From contig JABSRT010000005.1 in assembly GCA_013214945.1 (NCBI GenBank), positions 1 to 64,000 of the forward strand: 64,000 nucleotides of DNA. Direction: 5' to 3'. The notes beneath the pieces were generated by a model, which was given only the letters and a program-made list of their open reading frames with translations, was not told the origin of the DNA and did not search any database. The DNA is from Gammaproteobacteria bacterium. GTDB taxonomy: Bacteria; Pseudomonadota; Gammaproteobacteria; Enterobacterales; Psychrobiaceae. This document shows, piece after piece, positions 9,944 to 20,279 of the stretch. Within the stretch, counting starts at the first letter, position 1; each line of letters begins with the position of its first letter. A program made the translations under genes and the position numbers.

Positions 9944-10801
9944 ATGAATGTGTTAGAACAAATTACTTTGAACATCGAAAACCTCAGTAAATCTGAACGT
10001 AAAGTTGCAGATGTCATTCGCGACAACCCTAAAACGGCCATTCATTCTAGCATTGCGACGTTAGCAAAAATGGCCAATGTCAGCGAGCCAACCGTCAACC
10101 GCTTTTGTCGTCGGATGGACACCAAAGGTTTTCCTGATTTTAAGCTGCATTTAGCCCAGAGTTTAGCCAACGGTACGCCGTACCTTAGCCGCCACATTGA
10201 TGAGTCAGACAGCGTTGAGGATTACACCAGTAAAATCTACGAAACAACCTTAGCCTGCCTAGCTCAAAGTAGAAAGATGATTGATACCAACGCGATAAAT
10301 CGTGCGGTTGACATTCTTACTCAAGCCAAAAAGATTTCTTTCTTTGGCCTAGGTGCCTCATCGGTGGTTGCACAAGATGCCTTAAATAAATTTTTCCGTT
10401 TTAATGTGCCAGTCCTGAGTTTTCAAGACGCGCTAATGCAGCGGATGAGTTGCGCAAATTCAGCCGAAGGTGATGTCGTGGTGTTAATTTCACACACCGG
10501 ACGAACAAAATCGTTGGTTGAGCTCGCACAAATGGCCAAAGAAAATGACGCGACTGTCATTGCCATTACCGCCTCAGGCTCGCCACTGGCCGAAGCTTGT
10601 CATTTACTGATCAGTTCCGATATTCCTGAAGACACCGATTTATATATGCCAATGAATTCACGCATCGGCCAATTGGTCATTATCGATGTCTTAGCCACGG
10701 GTTTCACTTTACGCCGTGGTACTAAATTTAGAGTTAATTTACAAAAAGTTACCCAAGGCGTCAGAGATTCACGCTTTAATAAACCGATTGATGAACAATA
10801 A
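9944..10801 (+). CDS. hexR: RpiR-family regulator HexR
   Basis: Transcription factor of central carbon metabolism that releases DNA on binding 2-keto-3-deoxy-6-phosphogluconate. The product has 285 residues: an N-terminal HTH_6 domain (about 1-77, with IATLAKMANVSEPTVNRFCRRM as the recognition part) and a SIS sugar-phosphate isomerase-like domain (about 125-255, with FFGLGASSVVAQDALNKFFR and SHTGRTKSLVELAQMAKEN). The ATG at 9944 is preferred to the TTG one codon earlier. It lies 66 bp from pykA on the same strand, an arrangement conserved in many gammaproteobacteria. The HexR palindrome in front supports the identification. Confidence 0.94.
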   Translation: MNVLEQITLNIENLSKSERKVADVIRDNPKTAIHSSIATLAKMANVSEPTVNRFCRRMDTKGFPDFKLHLAQSLANGTPYLSRHIDESDSVEDYTSKIYETTLACLAQSRKMIDTNAINRAVDILTQAKKISFFGLGASSVVAQDALNKFFRFNVPVLSFQDALMQRMSCANSAEGDVVVLISHTGRTKSLVELAQMAKENDATVIAITASGSPLAEACHLLISSDIPEDTDLYMPMNSRIGQLVIIDVLATGFTLRRGTKFRVNLQKVTQGVRDSRFNKPIDEQ

Positions 10802-10867
10802 ACTGTAACAAAACAATTCTAGTATTAACCGATGACAAACATCAGCAACGAAGGATGGACCTAAGCA

Positions 10868-12319
10868 ATGTCGACAAATGAAATGTATCGCCGTACAAAA
10901 ATTCTCACCACTCTTGGACCTGCCACGGATACGCCTGAAATTTTAGAACAACTGATTTTGGCTGGCGCCAACGTTGTGCGCCTTAACTTCTCACATGGTA
11001 GCGCTAGCGATCACATTGCTCGTGCCGAAATGGTGCGCAGTGTCGCTAAAAAACTTAATACTTATGTTGGGATCTTAGGAGACCTGCAAGGACCTAAAAT
11101 TCGGGTCGCTCGTTTTAAAGATTCAAAAATTGTACTTAGCAATGGCGCGCCATTCATTTTAGATGCCGAGCTAGACAAAGATTCTGGCGACCTTGAGCGC
11201 GTTGGCATTGATTATAAAGAACTGCCGAATGACGTGTTCGTTGGCGATGTGTTATTGCTTGACGATGGCCGCATTCAGTTGCAAGTAACTGCAATTAAAG
11301 GCAGCGAAGTGCATACCAGCGTATTAATCGGTGGGGTGCTATCGAACAATAAAGGCATTAACAAGCAAGGCGGCGGATTAACAGCCGCGGCGTTAACAGA
11401 AAAAGACAAAAAAGATATTTTAACCGCTGCAGAAATTGGCGTTGATTATCTGGCCGTATCATTTCCACGCAATGGCGACGAAATGCGTTATGCCCGTAAC
11501 TTGGCCGAGAAAGCAGGTTTAACCACTAAATTAGTGGCTAAAATTGAGCGCGCTGAAGTAGTCGCTACCGACGAAGCACTTGATGATGTAATCCTTGCCT
11601 CTGACGCTGTTATGGTTGCTCGTGGTGATTTGGGCGTTGAAATTGGTGATGCTGAATTAGTCGCGGTACAAAAGAAAATTATTCAACGCAGCCGTACTTA
11701 CAACCGCATCGTTATTACTGCGACCCAAATGATGGAGTCGATGATCGTTAGCCCAATGCCAACGCGTGCCGAAGTAATGGATGTTGCTAACGCCGTACTT
11801 GATGGTACTGATGCTGTGATGCTGTCAGCCGAAACCGCCGCTGGTGATTTCCCGGTTGAAACAGTTAAAGCGATGGCTAATGTTTGTTTAGGCGCTGAAA
11901 AGCACCCTTCTATTTACACGTCGCGTCACCGCGTACAGGAAGAGTTCACGACCATTGAAGAAACTGTTGCATTAGCAACCATGTATGCGGCTAATCACCT
12001 TAAAGGTATTAAAGCAATTGTTGCATTAAGTGAGTCGGGTAAAACGCCTCAGCTAATGTCACGTATTAGTTCACGACTGCCAATTTATTGCTTGTCTCGT
12101 CATCAATCTTGTCTTAACGCTAGCACGTTATATCGCGGCGTTTACTCTGTGTACTTTGACAGTACTAAGGTCAGCAATGATCAATTAGCATTGTCGGCGT
12201 TAGCTGAGCTTAAAATACAGGGCCATGTTCAAGAAGGTGATATGGTGTTGTTTACTTACGGCGATGTGATGGAAACTGTTGGCGGCACCAATACTTGTAA
12301 AGTATTGACCGTAAAATAA
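10868..12319 (+). CDS. pykA: Pyruvate kinase
   Basis: Converts phosphoenolpyruvate + ADP to pyruvate + ATP. The 483 residues match the PykA (type II) form of E. coli rather than Pyk[49 protein letters not shown], the K-containing [15 protein letters not shown] active-site strand, [37 protein letters not shown] and [16 protein letters not shown]. The C-terminal regulatory domain (about 350-483) is complete. A GAAGGA ribosome site lies about 12 bases before the ATG. A strong terminator follows. It is probably co-transcribed with hexR and under HexR control. Confidence 0.97.
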   Translation: MSTNEMYRRTKILTTLGPATDTPEILEQLILAGANVVRLNFSHGSASDHIARAEMVRSVAKKLNTYVGILGDLQGPKIRVARFKDSKIVLSNGAPFILDAELDKDSGDLERVGIDYKELPNDVFVGDVLLLDDGRIQLQVTAIKGSEVHTSVLIGGVLSNNKGINKQGGGLTAAALTEKDKKDILTAAEIGVDYLAVSFPRNGDEMRYARNLAEKAGLTTKLVAKIERAEVVATDEALDDVILASDAVMVARGDLGVEIGDAELVAVQKKIIQRSRTYNRIVITATQMMESMIVSPMPTRAEVMDVANAVLDGTDAVMLSAETAAGDFPVETVKAMANVCLGAEKHPSIYTSRHRVQEEFTTIEETVALATMYAANHLKGIKAIVALSESGKTPQLMSRISSRLPIYCLSRHQSCLNASTLYRGVYSVYFDSTKVSNDQLALSALAELKIQGHVQEGDMVLFTYGDVMETVGGTNTCKVLTVK

Positions 12320-12348
12320 CGGTTCGTCAGTCACTGTCATAACGTTTA

Positions 12349-12378
12349 AAAAGCGCCAAGTTTACTTGGCGCTTTTTT
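12349..12378 (+). terminator. Intrinsic terminator of pykA
   Basis: AAAAGCGCCAAG, loop TTTA and CTTGGCGCTTTTTT give a 12-bp stem with a T-run, 30 bp past pykA. The A-run on the other side could also serve iadA from the opposite strand. Confidence 0.9.
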
Positions 12379-12410
12379 GATTTGCTTCATCTAATACCAG
12401 TTTCAGCCCG

Positions 12411-13580
12411 TTACTCAAACGTCCCCTTGATGCACATTTCATAATCTCGCTTGTGCCAACGACCAAGTGCCATTACATCACAAATATTATCGTGCTCGTC
12501 TAGCACAACCAAATCAGCATCATAGCCAACCTTTAAACGCCCTTTATTGTTTAAACGCAGTAAATCAGCAACATTTGAAGTAAAGACAGGCAACACAGTG
12601 TCTAACGGCAGGCCTTGCCCCAGCAATTGCTTTAATGTGTCGGCAAGCATCTGAGCTCGCCCAATATCCATGCTGGTCAAACAACCCCCTAAGTCAAAGT
12701 TAGGTAAGCAGCCACCGCCATCAGAACTTATCGTTATATGGTCAAGGGGTAAATGACGCTCATGTGCCAAAGTGATAGCCTGCGCCGCCGACCAACCCGA
12801 CTGACAAAATGGAGCGGGGAAAGCCGTGATATCAATGTAGCAACCTTGGCCGAGCAATTGGCAAGCACTCTCGAACAGTGCCTTATTACGATTAACATGG
12901 GTCGGATTAAAAGTTCGCGCTGGCAACTCAGTTTCTTTAAGTGCCCGCTCAATTAGAGCCAGTTTGCGATCGCCATCGCCAAGATGAAAATGAATAACCC
13001 CCGCTTTACCTGTCATCAACCCCGCGACATGCGCTTCACTGGCTAGACGGATCACTTCGTCAAATGTTGGCTGGCTAGAGCGGTGATCGCTAATTGCAAA
13101 TTCGCCAATACCGATCACCGGATCTAGATAGGTAATATCTGCTTTTGCACTGCCGGTTAGCGTGGTCAGTGGATAATGATAACCACCGGTCCAGCAATAG
13201 GCACTCATGCCCTCTTCTCGCAAGGCATAAGCCCGTGCCACCAAATTGCCAATGCTTCGGGTTAAATCGTCGGTACCTAATAAACCGACCACGGTAGTAA
13301 TACCGGCGCCGGTAAACTCACTGATTGGCACTGGTGGTACCTGAGTTGCAAAACCAGCTTCGCCACCACCTCCCGTAATATGCGCATGACTGTCAATAAA
13401 ACCTGGCAGCAGTCGCTTGCCTTGCAGATCAACAGCTAGCGATGAAATCTGTGGTGGCAGCGCCCACGGCTCATCGCTTATCGCGACAATTTTTCCTCCA
13501 GCAATCAGTAAATTTTTAAGCCCTAAATGCTCAGGGGCATAAAGATTAGCATTGGTGATACTGATGATAGGCTGATTCAT
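12411..13580 (-). CDS. iadA: Isoaspartyl dipeptidase
   Basis: Cleaves beta-aspartyl dipeptides that arise from breakdown of proteins with isoaspartate damage. It is a 389-residue amidohydrolase with a two-zinc centre. Motifs seen: LLPGFIDSHAHITGGGGEAG (metal His-x-His and the substrate loop), TTVVGLLGTDDLTR, the region that normally holds the bridging carboxylated Lys, GVIHFHLGDGDRK, FNPTHVNRNKALFE, the catalytic Asp in ISSDGGGCLPNFD, and a closing KGTFE as in E. coli IadA. It lies convergent to pykA and forms a single-gene unit. No exporter gene is next to it. Confidence 0.93.
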   Translation of the reverse strand: MNQPIISITNANLYAPEHLGLKNLLIAGGKIVAISDEPWALPPQISSLAVDLQGKRLLPGFIDSHAHITGGGGEAGFATQVPPVPISEFTGAGITTVVGLLGTDDLTRSIGNLVARAYALREEGMSAYCWTGGYHYPLTTLTGSAKADITYLDPVIGIGEFAISDHRSSQPTFDEVIRLASEAHVAGLMTGKAGVIHFHLGDGDRKLALIERALKETELPARTFNPTHVNRNKALFESACQLLGQGCYIDITAFPAPFCQSGWSAAQAITLAHERHLPLDHITISSDGGGCLPNFDLGGCLTSMDIGRAQMLADTLKQLLGQGLPLDTVLPVFTSNVADLLRLNNKGRLKVGYDADLVVLDEHDNICDVMALGRWHKRDYEMCIKGTFE

Positions 13581-13719
13581 AAAGGTTAGTGTTTTCCATT
13601 TAAGTGGATGAGTATTAAAGGAACATAGTGATGCTCACTAGACTATAGCGATTTTAGCCGTGCTGCGCTAGCGGTATGAACCACTGATTATAGATTGTCT
13701 TGTGGCTGGGAATTGGACA

Positions 13720-13757
13720 AAAAAATACCGCTCAGTAAGTTACTGAGCGGCATTTTT
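13720..13757 (-). terminator. Terminator of the pheS-pheT-ihfA operon
   Basis: CCGCTCAGTA, loop AGT and TACTGAGCGG form a 10-bp GC-rich stem flanked by A-rich and T-rich runs. It lies about 75 bp downstream of ihfA on the minus strand. Confidence 0.85.
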
Positions 13758-13830
13758 GATTAAGTATTTATTGAGCTGGCTGACCCGTCTGCGCAGCTTA
13801 AAAAGCTAACACAATATCAACCACAATAAT

Positions 13831-14127
13831 TTACTTTGTTGCTTCTAATAGCTCAACACGGGCCTTTAATTTCTGGCCCGCTTTGAAGGTAACAACCCGA
13901 CGAGCGACGATTGGAATATCTTCGCCTGTCTTTGGGTTACGCCCTGGACGTTCAGCTTTATCACGAAGATCAAAGTTACCAAATCCTGATAGCTTGATCT
14001 GCTCTCCTTGCTCAAGACAACCACGTAATTCCTCAAAAAACAGTTCAACCATCTCCTTGGCTTCTTTTTTGCTAAAATCCAATTTTTCAAATAGGTGTTC
14101 TGCCATTTCGGCTTTAGTTAGTGCCAT
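13831..14127 (-). CDS. ihfA: Integration host factor subunit alpha
   Basis: DNA-bending protein that works as a heterodimer with IhfB in recombination, replication and transcription. The 98 residues follow E. coli Ihf[17 protein letters not shown] at the start, [20 protein letters not shown], the beta-arm motif [20 protein letters not shown] with the intercalating Pro, and a [11 protein letters not shown]-terminal helix. It lies two bases after the pheT stop, so it is translated from the pheST transcript, the usual gammaproteobacterial arrangement. Confidence 0.97.
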   Translation of the reverse strand: MALTKAEMAEHLFEKLDFSKKEAKEMVELFFEELRGCLEQGEQIKLSGFGNFDLRDKAERPGRNPKTGEDIPIVARRVVTFKAGQKLKARVELLEATK

Positions 14128-14129
14128 TA

Positions 14130-16517
14130 CTAGTCTCTTAGTTTTGCGCCAAATGAATCAGCAGCTGCAGAAATTGCTTTGTCTACTAGCTGTGATATCT
14201 CTTTTTCTTCTAATGTTTGTTTCGTGTCTTGCAAAGTTAAGGCTATTGCTAAGCTCTTAAAGCCGGGCTCAACACCTTTACCTTGGTAAACATCGAATAA
14301 ATTAACCGCAACCAATTGTTGCTCATTAATGCCTTTAATAGCGTTAATAACATCATTAGCGTTCACTGATTCTGCAACGACTAGTGCGATATCGCGTCGG
14401 TTAGCCGGGAATTTAGACAGGCCAACTGATTCTGGTAATTTACGTGCTAATAGCGATGCCTGAGTCAATTCAAACACTATAGTACGGCCGTTTAAGCCAA
14501 GTGCTTTCTCAAACTGCGGGTGAATCGCCCCAATGTAACCAACTGATTCACCGTTACGGAAAATTTCAGCTGACTGGCCTGGGTGTAACGCGCTTAAATC
14601 GGTTTTTCTAAACTCAAAACTTGCACTGTCGAACGTCAGTTCAAGTAATGCTTCAACGTCACCTTTAAGGTCAAAGAAATCAACGCCACGGTTGTCGATA
14701 TCCCAATGCTCATCACTGATGTTACCGGCAATAACGCCTGCAATCATCGGCTGTTGCATTACACCGTGTTCGCTGTCTTTGTTTGGATAAAAACGCAAAC
14801 CAGTTTCAAATAAACGTACCCGTGGTTGCTGACGTTTTTGGTTGTGGCTTACTGCCTGTAAAAGGCCGGTCCACAAACTAACGCGCATCACTGACATGTC
14901 GATTGAAATAGGGTGCGGTAATATTTTACCTTCGAGTTGTGGAAACAACAGGCTTTGGACCTTCGGATCAACGAAGCTATAAGTTATAGCTTCGTTAAAA
15001 CCACGACCAACTAACACCTGACGCAAATCTCTTGGGCTTAACTGTGCTTCGTTATGCTTAGTCATTGCCAATGTCGCCACTGGTGACACATTAGGAATGT
15101 TGTTGTAACCGTAAACGCGCGCCAGTTCTTCAATCAAGTCTGCTTCAATGCTGATATCGAAACGGTATAGCGGTGCCTTACAAGACCAACCTTGTTCAGT
15201 ACCGCTAATTTCAACACCTAACAGACTTAAGATAGCCGCAACGTCTTCGTCACTAATCTTAATTCCTAATACTCGTTCTATCCGGCTGCGACGTAATTCA
15301 ATCGTCGCTTGCTGTGGTAAATCTTCACTTGATACGGCTTCAACAATTGGGCCAGCTGCGCCGCCCACAATTTCAAGTAACAAGTTAGTTGCACGTTCCA
15401 TTGCTACAAATTGCAGCTCAGGATCAACGCCACGCTCATAACGATGTGACGCATCAGTATGCAGACCATAACTACGCGCTTTACCAGCAATAGCTAATGG
15501 TGCAAAGAATGCACTTTCAAGAAAGATATCTTGAGTTTTATCAGTAACACCACTGTCTTTGCCACCGAAGATGCCAGCAATAGCCAATGCTTTATTGTCG
15601 TCGCTAATCACTAAGGTTTGCGATGACAATTTAACTTCTTTACCGTCAAGCAAGGTTAACTTTTCGTTATCGCTTGCTAAACGTACGTCAATTGCGCCAT
15701 CGATAGCCGCTAAATCAAACGCGTGCATCGGGTGACCTAGTTCAAGCAACACATAATTGGTGACATCAACCACCGGATCAATAGAGCGAGTACCACAACG
15801 ACGTAACTTTTCAACCATCCACAGCGGTGTTGCTGCTTCAAGGTTAATTCCTTTAATCACACGGCCTAAATAACGCGGACAAGCTGTTGGTGCGCTAACG
15901 TTAATCGCCAGTTTGTCTTCGATGGTTACTGGGGCCGGTGTAATTTCTAACTCGGTCGTTTCCATGCGGTTAAGCACAGCAACTTCACGGGCAACTCCTT
16001 TGATACCTAGACAATCAGCACGGTTAGCCGTTAAGTCAACCTCGATTGTTACATCATCAAGCGATAAATATTCGCGTAAATCTGTACCAACCGGCGCATC
16101 AAGAGGAAGTTCCATGATGCCTTCAGCGTCATCGCTCATGCCAAGTTCGCTAAACGAACATAACATGCCAAATGATGGTTCACCGCGTAACTTGGCTTTC
16201 TTAATTTTAAAATCACCAGGTAACACAGCACCCACTTGAGCAACAGCAACTTTAATGCCTAAACGACAGTTAGATGCACCACAAACAATATCGATAAGCT
16301 CTTCGGCGCCAACATTGATCTTAGTGACGCGTAATTTGTCGGCATTAGGATGCTGACCACACTCAACGACTTCACCAACAACAACTTTACTAAACTGTGC
16401 GGCAACCGGCGCGATATCGTCTACTTCTAGTCCAGCCATAGTCAGCTGCTCAGAAAGTTGTTCGGTAGTTATGGCTGGGTTAACCCATTCGCGGAGCCAT
16501 GATTCACTAAATTTCAT
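14130..16517 (-). CDS. pheT: Phenylalanyl-tRNA synthetase beta subunit
   Basis: Beta chain of the alpha2-beta2 enzyme that charges tRNA-Phe; it carries the editing site that removes mis-charged tyrosine. The 795 residues are the full usual length: an N-terminal EMAP/OB tRNA-binding domain (about 40-150, [15 protein letters not shown] and [20 protein letters not shown]), B3/B4 editing domain (about 210-385), B5 domain, a synthetase-like core ([13 protein letters not shown] and [20 protein letters not shown]) and the C-terminal FDX-ACB anticodon-binding domain (about 700-795, [15 protein letters not shown]). It lies 11 bases after pheS and 2 bases before ihfA. Confidence 0.97.
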   Translation of the reverse strand: MKFSESWLREWVNPAITTEQLSEQLTMAGLEVDDIAPVAAQFSKVVVGEVVECGQHPNADKLRVTKINVGAEELIDIVCGASNCRLGIKVAVAQVGAVLPGDFKIKKAKLRGEPSFGMLCSFSELGMSDDAEGIMELPLDAPVGTDLREYLSLDDVTIEVDLTANRADCLGIKGVAREVAVLNRMETTELEITPAPVTIEDKLAINVSAPTACPRYLGRVIKGINLEAATPLWMVEKLRRCGTRSIDPVVDVTNYVLLELGHPMHAFDLAAIDGAIDVRLASDNEKLTLLDGKEVKLSSQTLVISDDNKALAIAGIFGGKDSGVTDKTQDIFLESAFFAPLAIAGKARSYGLHTDASHRYERGVDPELQFVAMERATNLLLEIVGGAAGPIVEAVSSEDLPQQATIELRRSRIERVLGIKISDEDVAAILSLLGVEISGTEQGWSCKAPLYRFDISIEADLIEELARVYGYNNIPNVSPVATLAMTKHNEAQLSPRDLRQVLVGRGFNEAITYSFVDPKVQSLLFPQLEGKILPHPISIDMSVMRVSLWTGLLQAVSHNQKRQQPRVRLFETGLRFYPNKDSEHGVMQQPMIAGVIAGNISDEHWDIDNRGVDFFDLKGDVEALLELTFDSASFEFRKTDLSALHPGQSAEIFRNGESVGYIGAIHPQFEKALGLNGRTIVFELTQASLLARKLPESVGLSKFPANRRDIALVVAESVNANDVINAIKGINEQQLVAVNLFDVYQGKGVEPGFKSLAIALTLQDTKQTLEEKEISQLVDKAISAAADSFGAKLRD

Positions 16518-16528
16518 TCTAACTTGCC

Positions 16529-17545
<1,017 letters not shown>

Positions 17546-17740
17546 TCATTAATTAATTGAATGACAAAGGGCGATAATTTTACGTGATAGTCCAACTAAT
17601 TACTAGGCGTAACTGCCTATAATTGGGTGTTTTACGTGGCATTGGTCAAATATAAACATATTTATTCGTTAGCTATTCCAGCAAGTTGGGAATTATTCTC
17701 TGCCAAAGTTCAACTGGTCAAACCCCTAACAACCGTCCAT

Positions 17741-18354
17741 TTATTGATCAAAACTATGCAGTACTAATTTTCCAATGGTTAAATTATCGCGTATTTTTTG
17801 ATGCACACACGCGACTTATTGATAGTGATATTGGCTATCAATCACCGGTTGAAGTCGCCCCGTTGCAAAGTAACTCAGAAATTGTTGACTAAATTGACTG
17901 ATTAATTCACTTTTATAGTGGTTGCTTCTGTTACGTAACGTTGAGCCAACAAGGGTTAAGGGTTAAGCCAAGACTTTGGAAAAGTCAAACGTATCACCAT
18001 AACGGCCACCGAGCATCGCTAAGTTAACCAGCACAGCGTCAGTCGCGGCAGCGTTAATGTTTTGGCTTAGGTAATTACCGCCAATAAAATCAACAATAAT
18101 ATCAACGCCATAACCTTATCCCCTACTTGAAACTGACTGCCCGGCGGCGCACTAAGCACCGAGCCTGCCACTTCAAGACCAATAATGTCACTTGCTCCGG
18201 CAGGGGGCGGATAGTGACCGTCCAATTGCAACAAGTTAGCACGGTTAATGCCACTGGCTTGTGTGGCGATTAACACTTCGTTGCTGTTTGGCTGCAAATC
18301 ATGTGACTGAGCTAGCACTAGCTGCTGCGATTGATTGTCGCTTAAGTATCTCAT
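17741..18354 (-). pseudogene. Decayed NAD(P)H:quinone oxidoreductase (zinc-type alcohol dehydrogenase superfamily)
   Basis: The remains of a PIG3-like quinone oxidoreductase can be followed along the minus strand. An intact N-terminus starts at 18354 (MRYLSDNQSQQLVLAQS, then GINRANLLQLDGHYPPPAGA and IGLEVAGSVL) and reads to GDKVMA. There it jumps, with a frame change, to the nucleotide-binding region GYGVDIIVDFIGGNYLSQNI, so roughly 110 residues are missing. A stop follows at 17965-17963 (after FDFSKVLA), but the same frame continues LTLVGSTLRNRSNHYKSELI, hits a second stop at 17818-17816, and ends with HQKIRDNLTIGKLVLHSFDQ and TAA at 17743-17741. One internal deletion and two nonsense changes make it non-functional. 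A short plus-strand ORF at 17686-17892 is only the complement of this remnant. Confidence 0.88.
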
Positions 18355-18469
18355 TGGCTTTCTCGATGAGTTGGTTCGATTAGGTTGGCTAAATTGCTTT
18401 TTTGTTAAAAAATATAGCGTTGCTCGATTAAGGTAAAACACCGGTTTGGCAGCATTAAATAACTATCTA

Positions 18470-18760
18470 TTAAGCGACCGTGAAATCATCAGGTATCGCC
18501 ATCGATACCGTGGTAACCGTTAAATTGTCGACTCGCGCTTGCGCCGGCCCTTGCTTTAAAAACTCAGTCAATTGTTGCAATGTTAGCTCGGTGCCAACCG
18601 CAAAGACCTCAACGGTGCCATCGGTCAAGTTTTTAGCGTAACCGCTAATATTAAGTTGCTGCGCCAATTGCATGGTCGATTGCCTGAACCAGACCCCCTG
18701 AACCTTGCCGCTGACTAAAAACAGCCGTTGAATTAATTGATTATGTGGTGGTTTGATCAT
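18470..18760 (-). CDS. yccX: Acylphosphatase
   Basis: Small cytoplasmic enzyme that hydrolyses acyl phosphates such as acetyl- or carbamoyl-phosphate. It has 96 residues with both active-site motifs: GKVQGVWFRQST, holding the phosphate loop and catalytic Arg, and GYAKNLTDGTVEVFAVG, holding the catalytic Asn. It lies divergently from rlmI, which neighbours yccX in E. coli as well. The residues after the core are slightly extended (SMAIPDDFTVA). Confidence 0.93.
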   Translation of the reverse strand: MIKPPHNQLIQRLFLVSGKVQGVWFRQSTMQLAQQLNISGYAKNLTDGTVEVFAVGTELTLQQLTEFLKQGPAQARVDNLTVTTVSMAIPDDFTVA

Positions 18761-19038
18761 GATAAATAGTTAACGTCTCGTTAATCCTAAGCGATTTTGA
18801 TAGCATAAAACATAACATAGGTTTTTGGTGCGAAGTTAGCCTTATTCACGGTGGTATATCTTCGGGTATTCGTTTTTTAAACGGGCCTATTTCAACTCAA
18901 TGGCTAATCGAGCGCTTTAGATCGCAAAACCATCATCAACGCCCGCCAGTTTGGCGTATTTAACGATAATCTGTTGCCTAAGTCTGGCTGAAACCGTACA
19001 CTCACGCTTTTATTTGTTCCGTTGATTTGAGTACTCCT
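18761..19038. other. Gene-free stretch between yccX and rlmI
   Basis: About 280 bp without a supported gene. One frame stays open for some 45 codons (18845-18960) but lacks a start and any recognisable motif. It presumably carries the divergent promoters of yccX and rlmI; I could not pick them out with confidence. Confidence 0.4.
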
Positions 19039-20229
19039 ATGCAAGCTACTGTGATTTTAAAGCCCGGCCGTGAAAAAGCCTTAAAACGTCGTCATCCTTG
19101 GATTTTTTCTATGGCGATTAAGAAAGTAAATGGTCAAGCTGAGCTCGGGGCCACAGTAGACATCCTTGACAGTCAAGGCAACTGGCTTGCTCGAGGTGCT
19201 TATTCACCTGAGTCACAAATTCGAGTGCGCGTTTGGACCTTCGACGAAAATGAATTTATTGATCAAGAGTTTTTCGTTAAACGGATCACCGCAGCTTATC
19301 AAGCACGCAAGGCGTTAATCGCGGCGCAAGATCTGACCGGTTTTAGGTTAGTCGCTGCCGAGTCTGATTATTTGCCAGGCATCACCATTGACCACTTTGA
19401 CCAGACCTTGGTTTGTCAATTACTGAGTGCTGGCGCCGAACATCATCGTGCATCAATTATTGGTGCGTTAGAGCAAGTATTCCCTGAGCATAATATCTAC
19501 GATCGTTCAGATGTCGAAGTACGCAAAAAAGAAGGCTTAACCCCTATTTCTGGCCCAATCAAGGGTGAACTTGGTGATGATTTAACGATTATTAAAGAAA
19601 ATGGTCATCAAATTTTGGTCGACATTAAAGCGGGCCACAAAACCGGTTTTTACCTTGATCAGCGTGATAACCGCGCTATTGCTGGCGATTATTGCAAAGA
19701 CAAAACCGTGTTAAATTGTTTTAGTTACACTGGCACTTTTGGTATTTACGCCTTAGCTAATGGCGCTAAGCATTTTACCAATGTCGATTTATCGCAAGGT
19801 GCGCTAGATATTGCCAAACAAAATATTGAGCTAAATAATTTAGACATGAGCAAGGTCGACTTTGTTAAAGCCGATGTGTTTAAGTTATTGCGCCGTTACC
19901 GCGAGGAAGGTAAAACCTTTGATGTGATTATTCTTGATCCGCCTAAATTTGCCGATAACAAAGCCCAACTAAACGGTGCGTGTCGTGGTTATAAAGATAT
20001 CAATATGGTTGCCATGCAATTGCTTAACCCGGGTGGCACTTTGCTGACTTATTCGTGTTCTGGTTTAATGCCTGCCGATTTGTTTCAAAAAGTGGTTGCG
20101 GATGCCGCGTTAGATGCCGGCCGTGACGCCCAAATTATCGCGCGTTTATCGCAAGCATCTGATCACCCGATTGCCAGTACCTTCCCTGAAGGTTTCTACT
20201 TAAAAGGTCTAGCGCTAACAATTAGATAG
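19039..20229 (+). CDS. rlmI: 23S rRNA (cytosine-1962-C5)-methyltransferase
   Basis: Methylates C1962 of 23S rRNA using S-adenosylmethionine. The protein matches E. coli RlmI from end to end: a PUA RNA-binding domain (about 1-75, [20 protein letters not shown] and [20 protein letters not shown]), a central region with [14 protein letters not shown] and a Rossmann methyltransferase domain (about 190-396) with [44 protein letters not shown] and the catalytic Cys region [10 protein letters not shown]. The ATG at 19039 aligns with the E. coli start; a TTG four codons earlier is a less likely alternative. It is apparently a single-gene unit, 50 bp before ycbZ. Confidence 0.95.
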   Translation: MQATVILKPGREKALKRRHPWIFSMAIKKVNGQAELGATVDILDSQGNWLARGAYSPESQIRVRVWTFDENEFIDQEFFVKRITAAYQARKALIAAQDLTGFRLVAAESDYLPGITIDHFDQTLVCQLLSAGAEHHRASIIGALEQVFPEHNIYDRSDVEVRKKEGLTPISGPIKGELGDDLTIIKENGHQILVDIKAGHKTGFYLDQRDNRAIAGDYCKDKTVLNCFSYTGTFGIYALANGAKHFTNVDLSQGALDIAKQNIELNNLDMSKVDFVKADVFKLLRRYREEGKTFDVIILDPPKFADNKAQLNGACRGYKDINMVAMQLLNPGGTLLTYSCSGLMPADLFQKVVADAALDAGRDAQIIARLSQASDHPIASTFPEGFYLKGLALTIR

Positions 20230-20279
20230 CGTACACTCGAATCAACACTTAACATTTAGTAAATGATGGAAAATCAGCT

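Noticed and set aside
17686-17892. Plus-strand ORF of 68 codons ending IGYQSPVEVAPLQ, at first sight like the end of an IS3-type transposase
   Set aside because: The minus strand here encodes the C-terminal part of the quinone oxidoreductase pseudogene, with long continuous homology; the plus-strand resemblance is accidental.
18780-19020. Open frame of about 45 codons before rlmI
   Set aside because: No start codon, ribosome site or recognisable motif; treated as non-coding.
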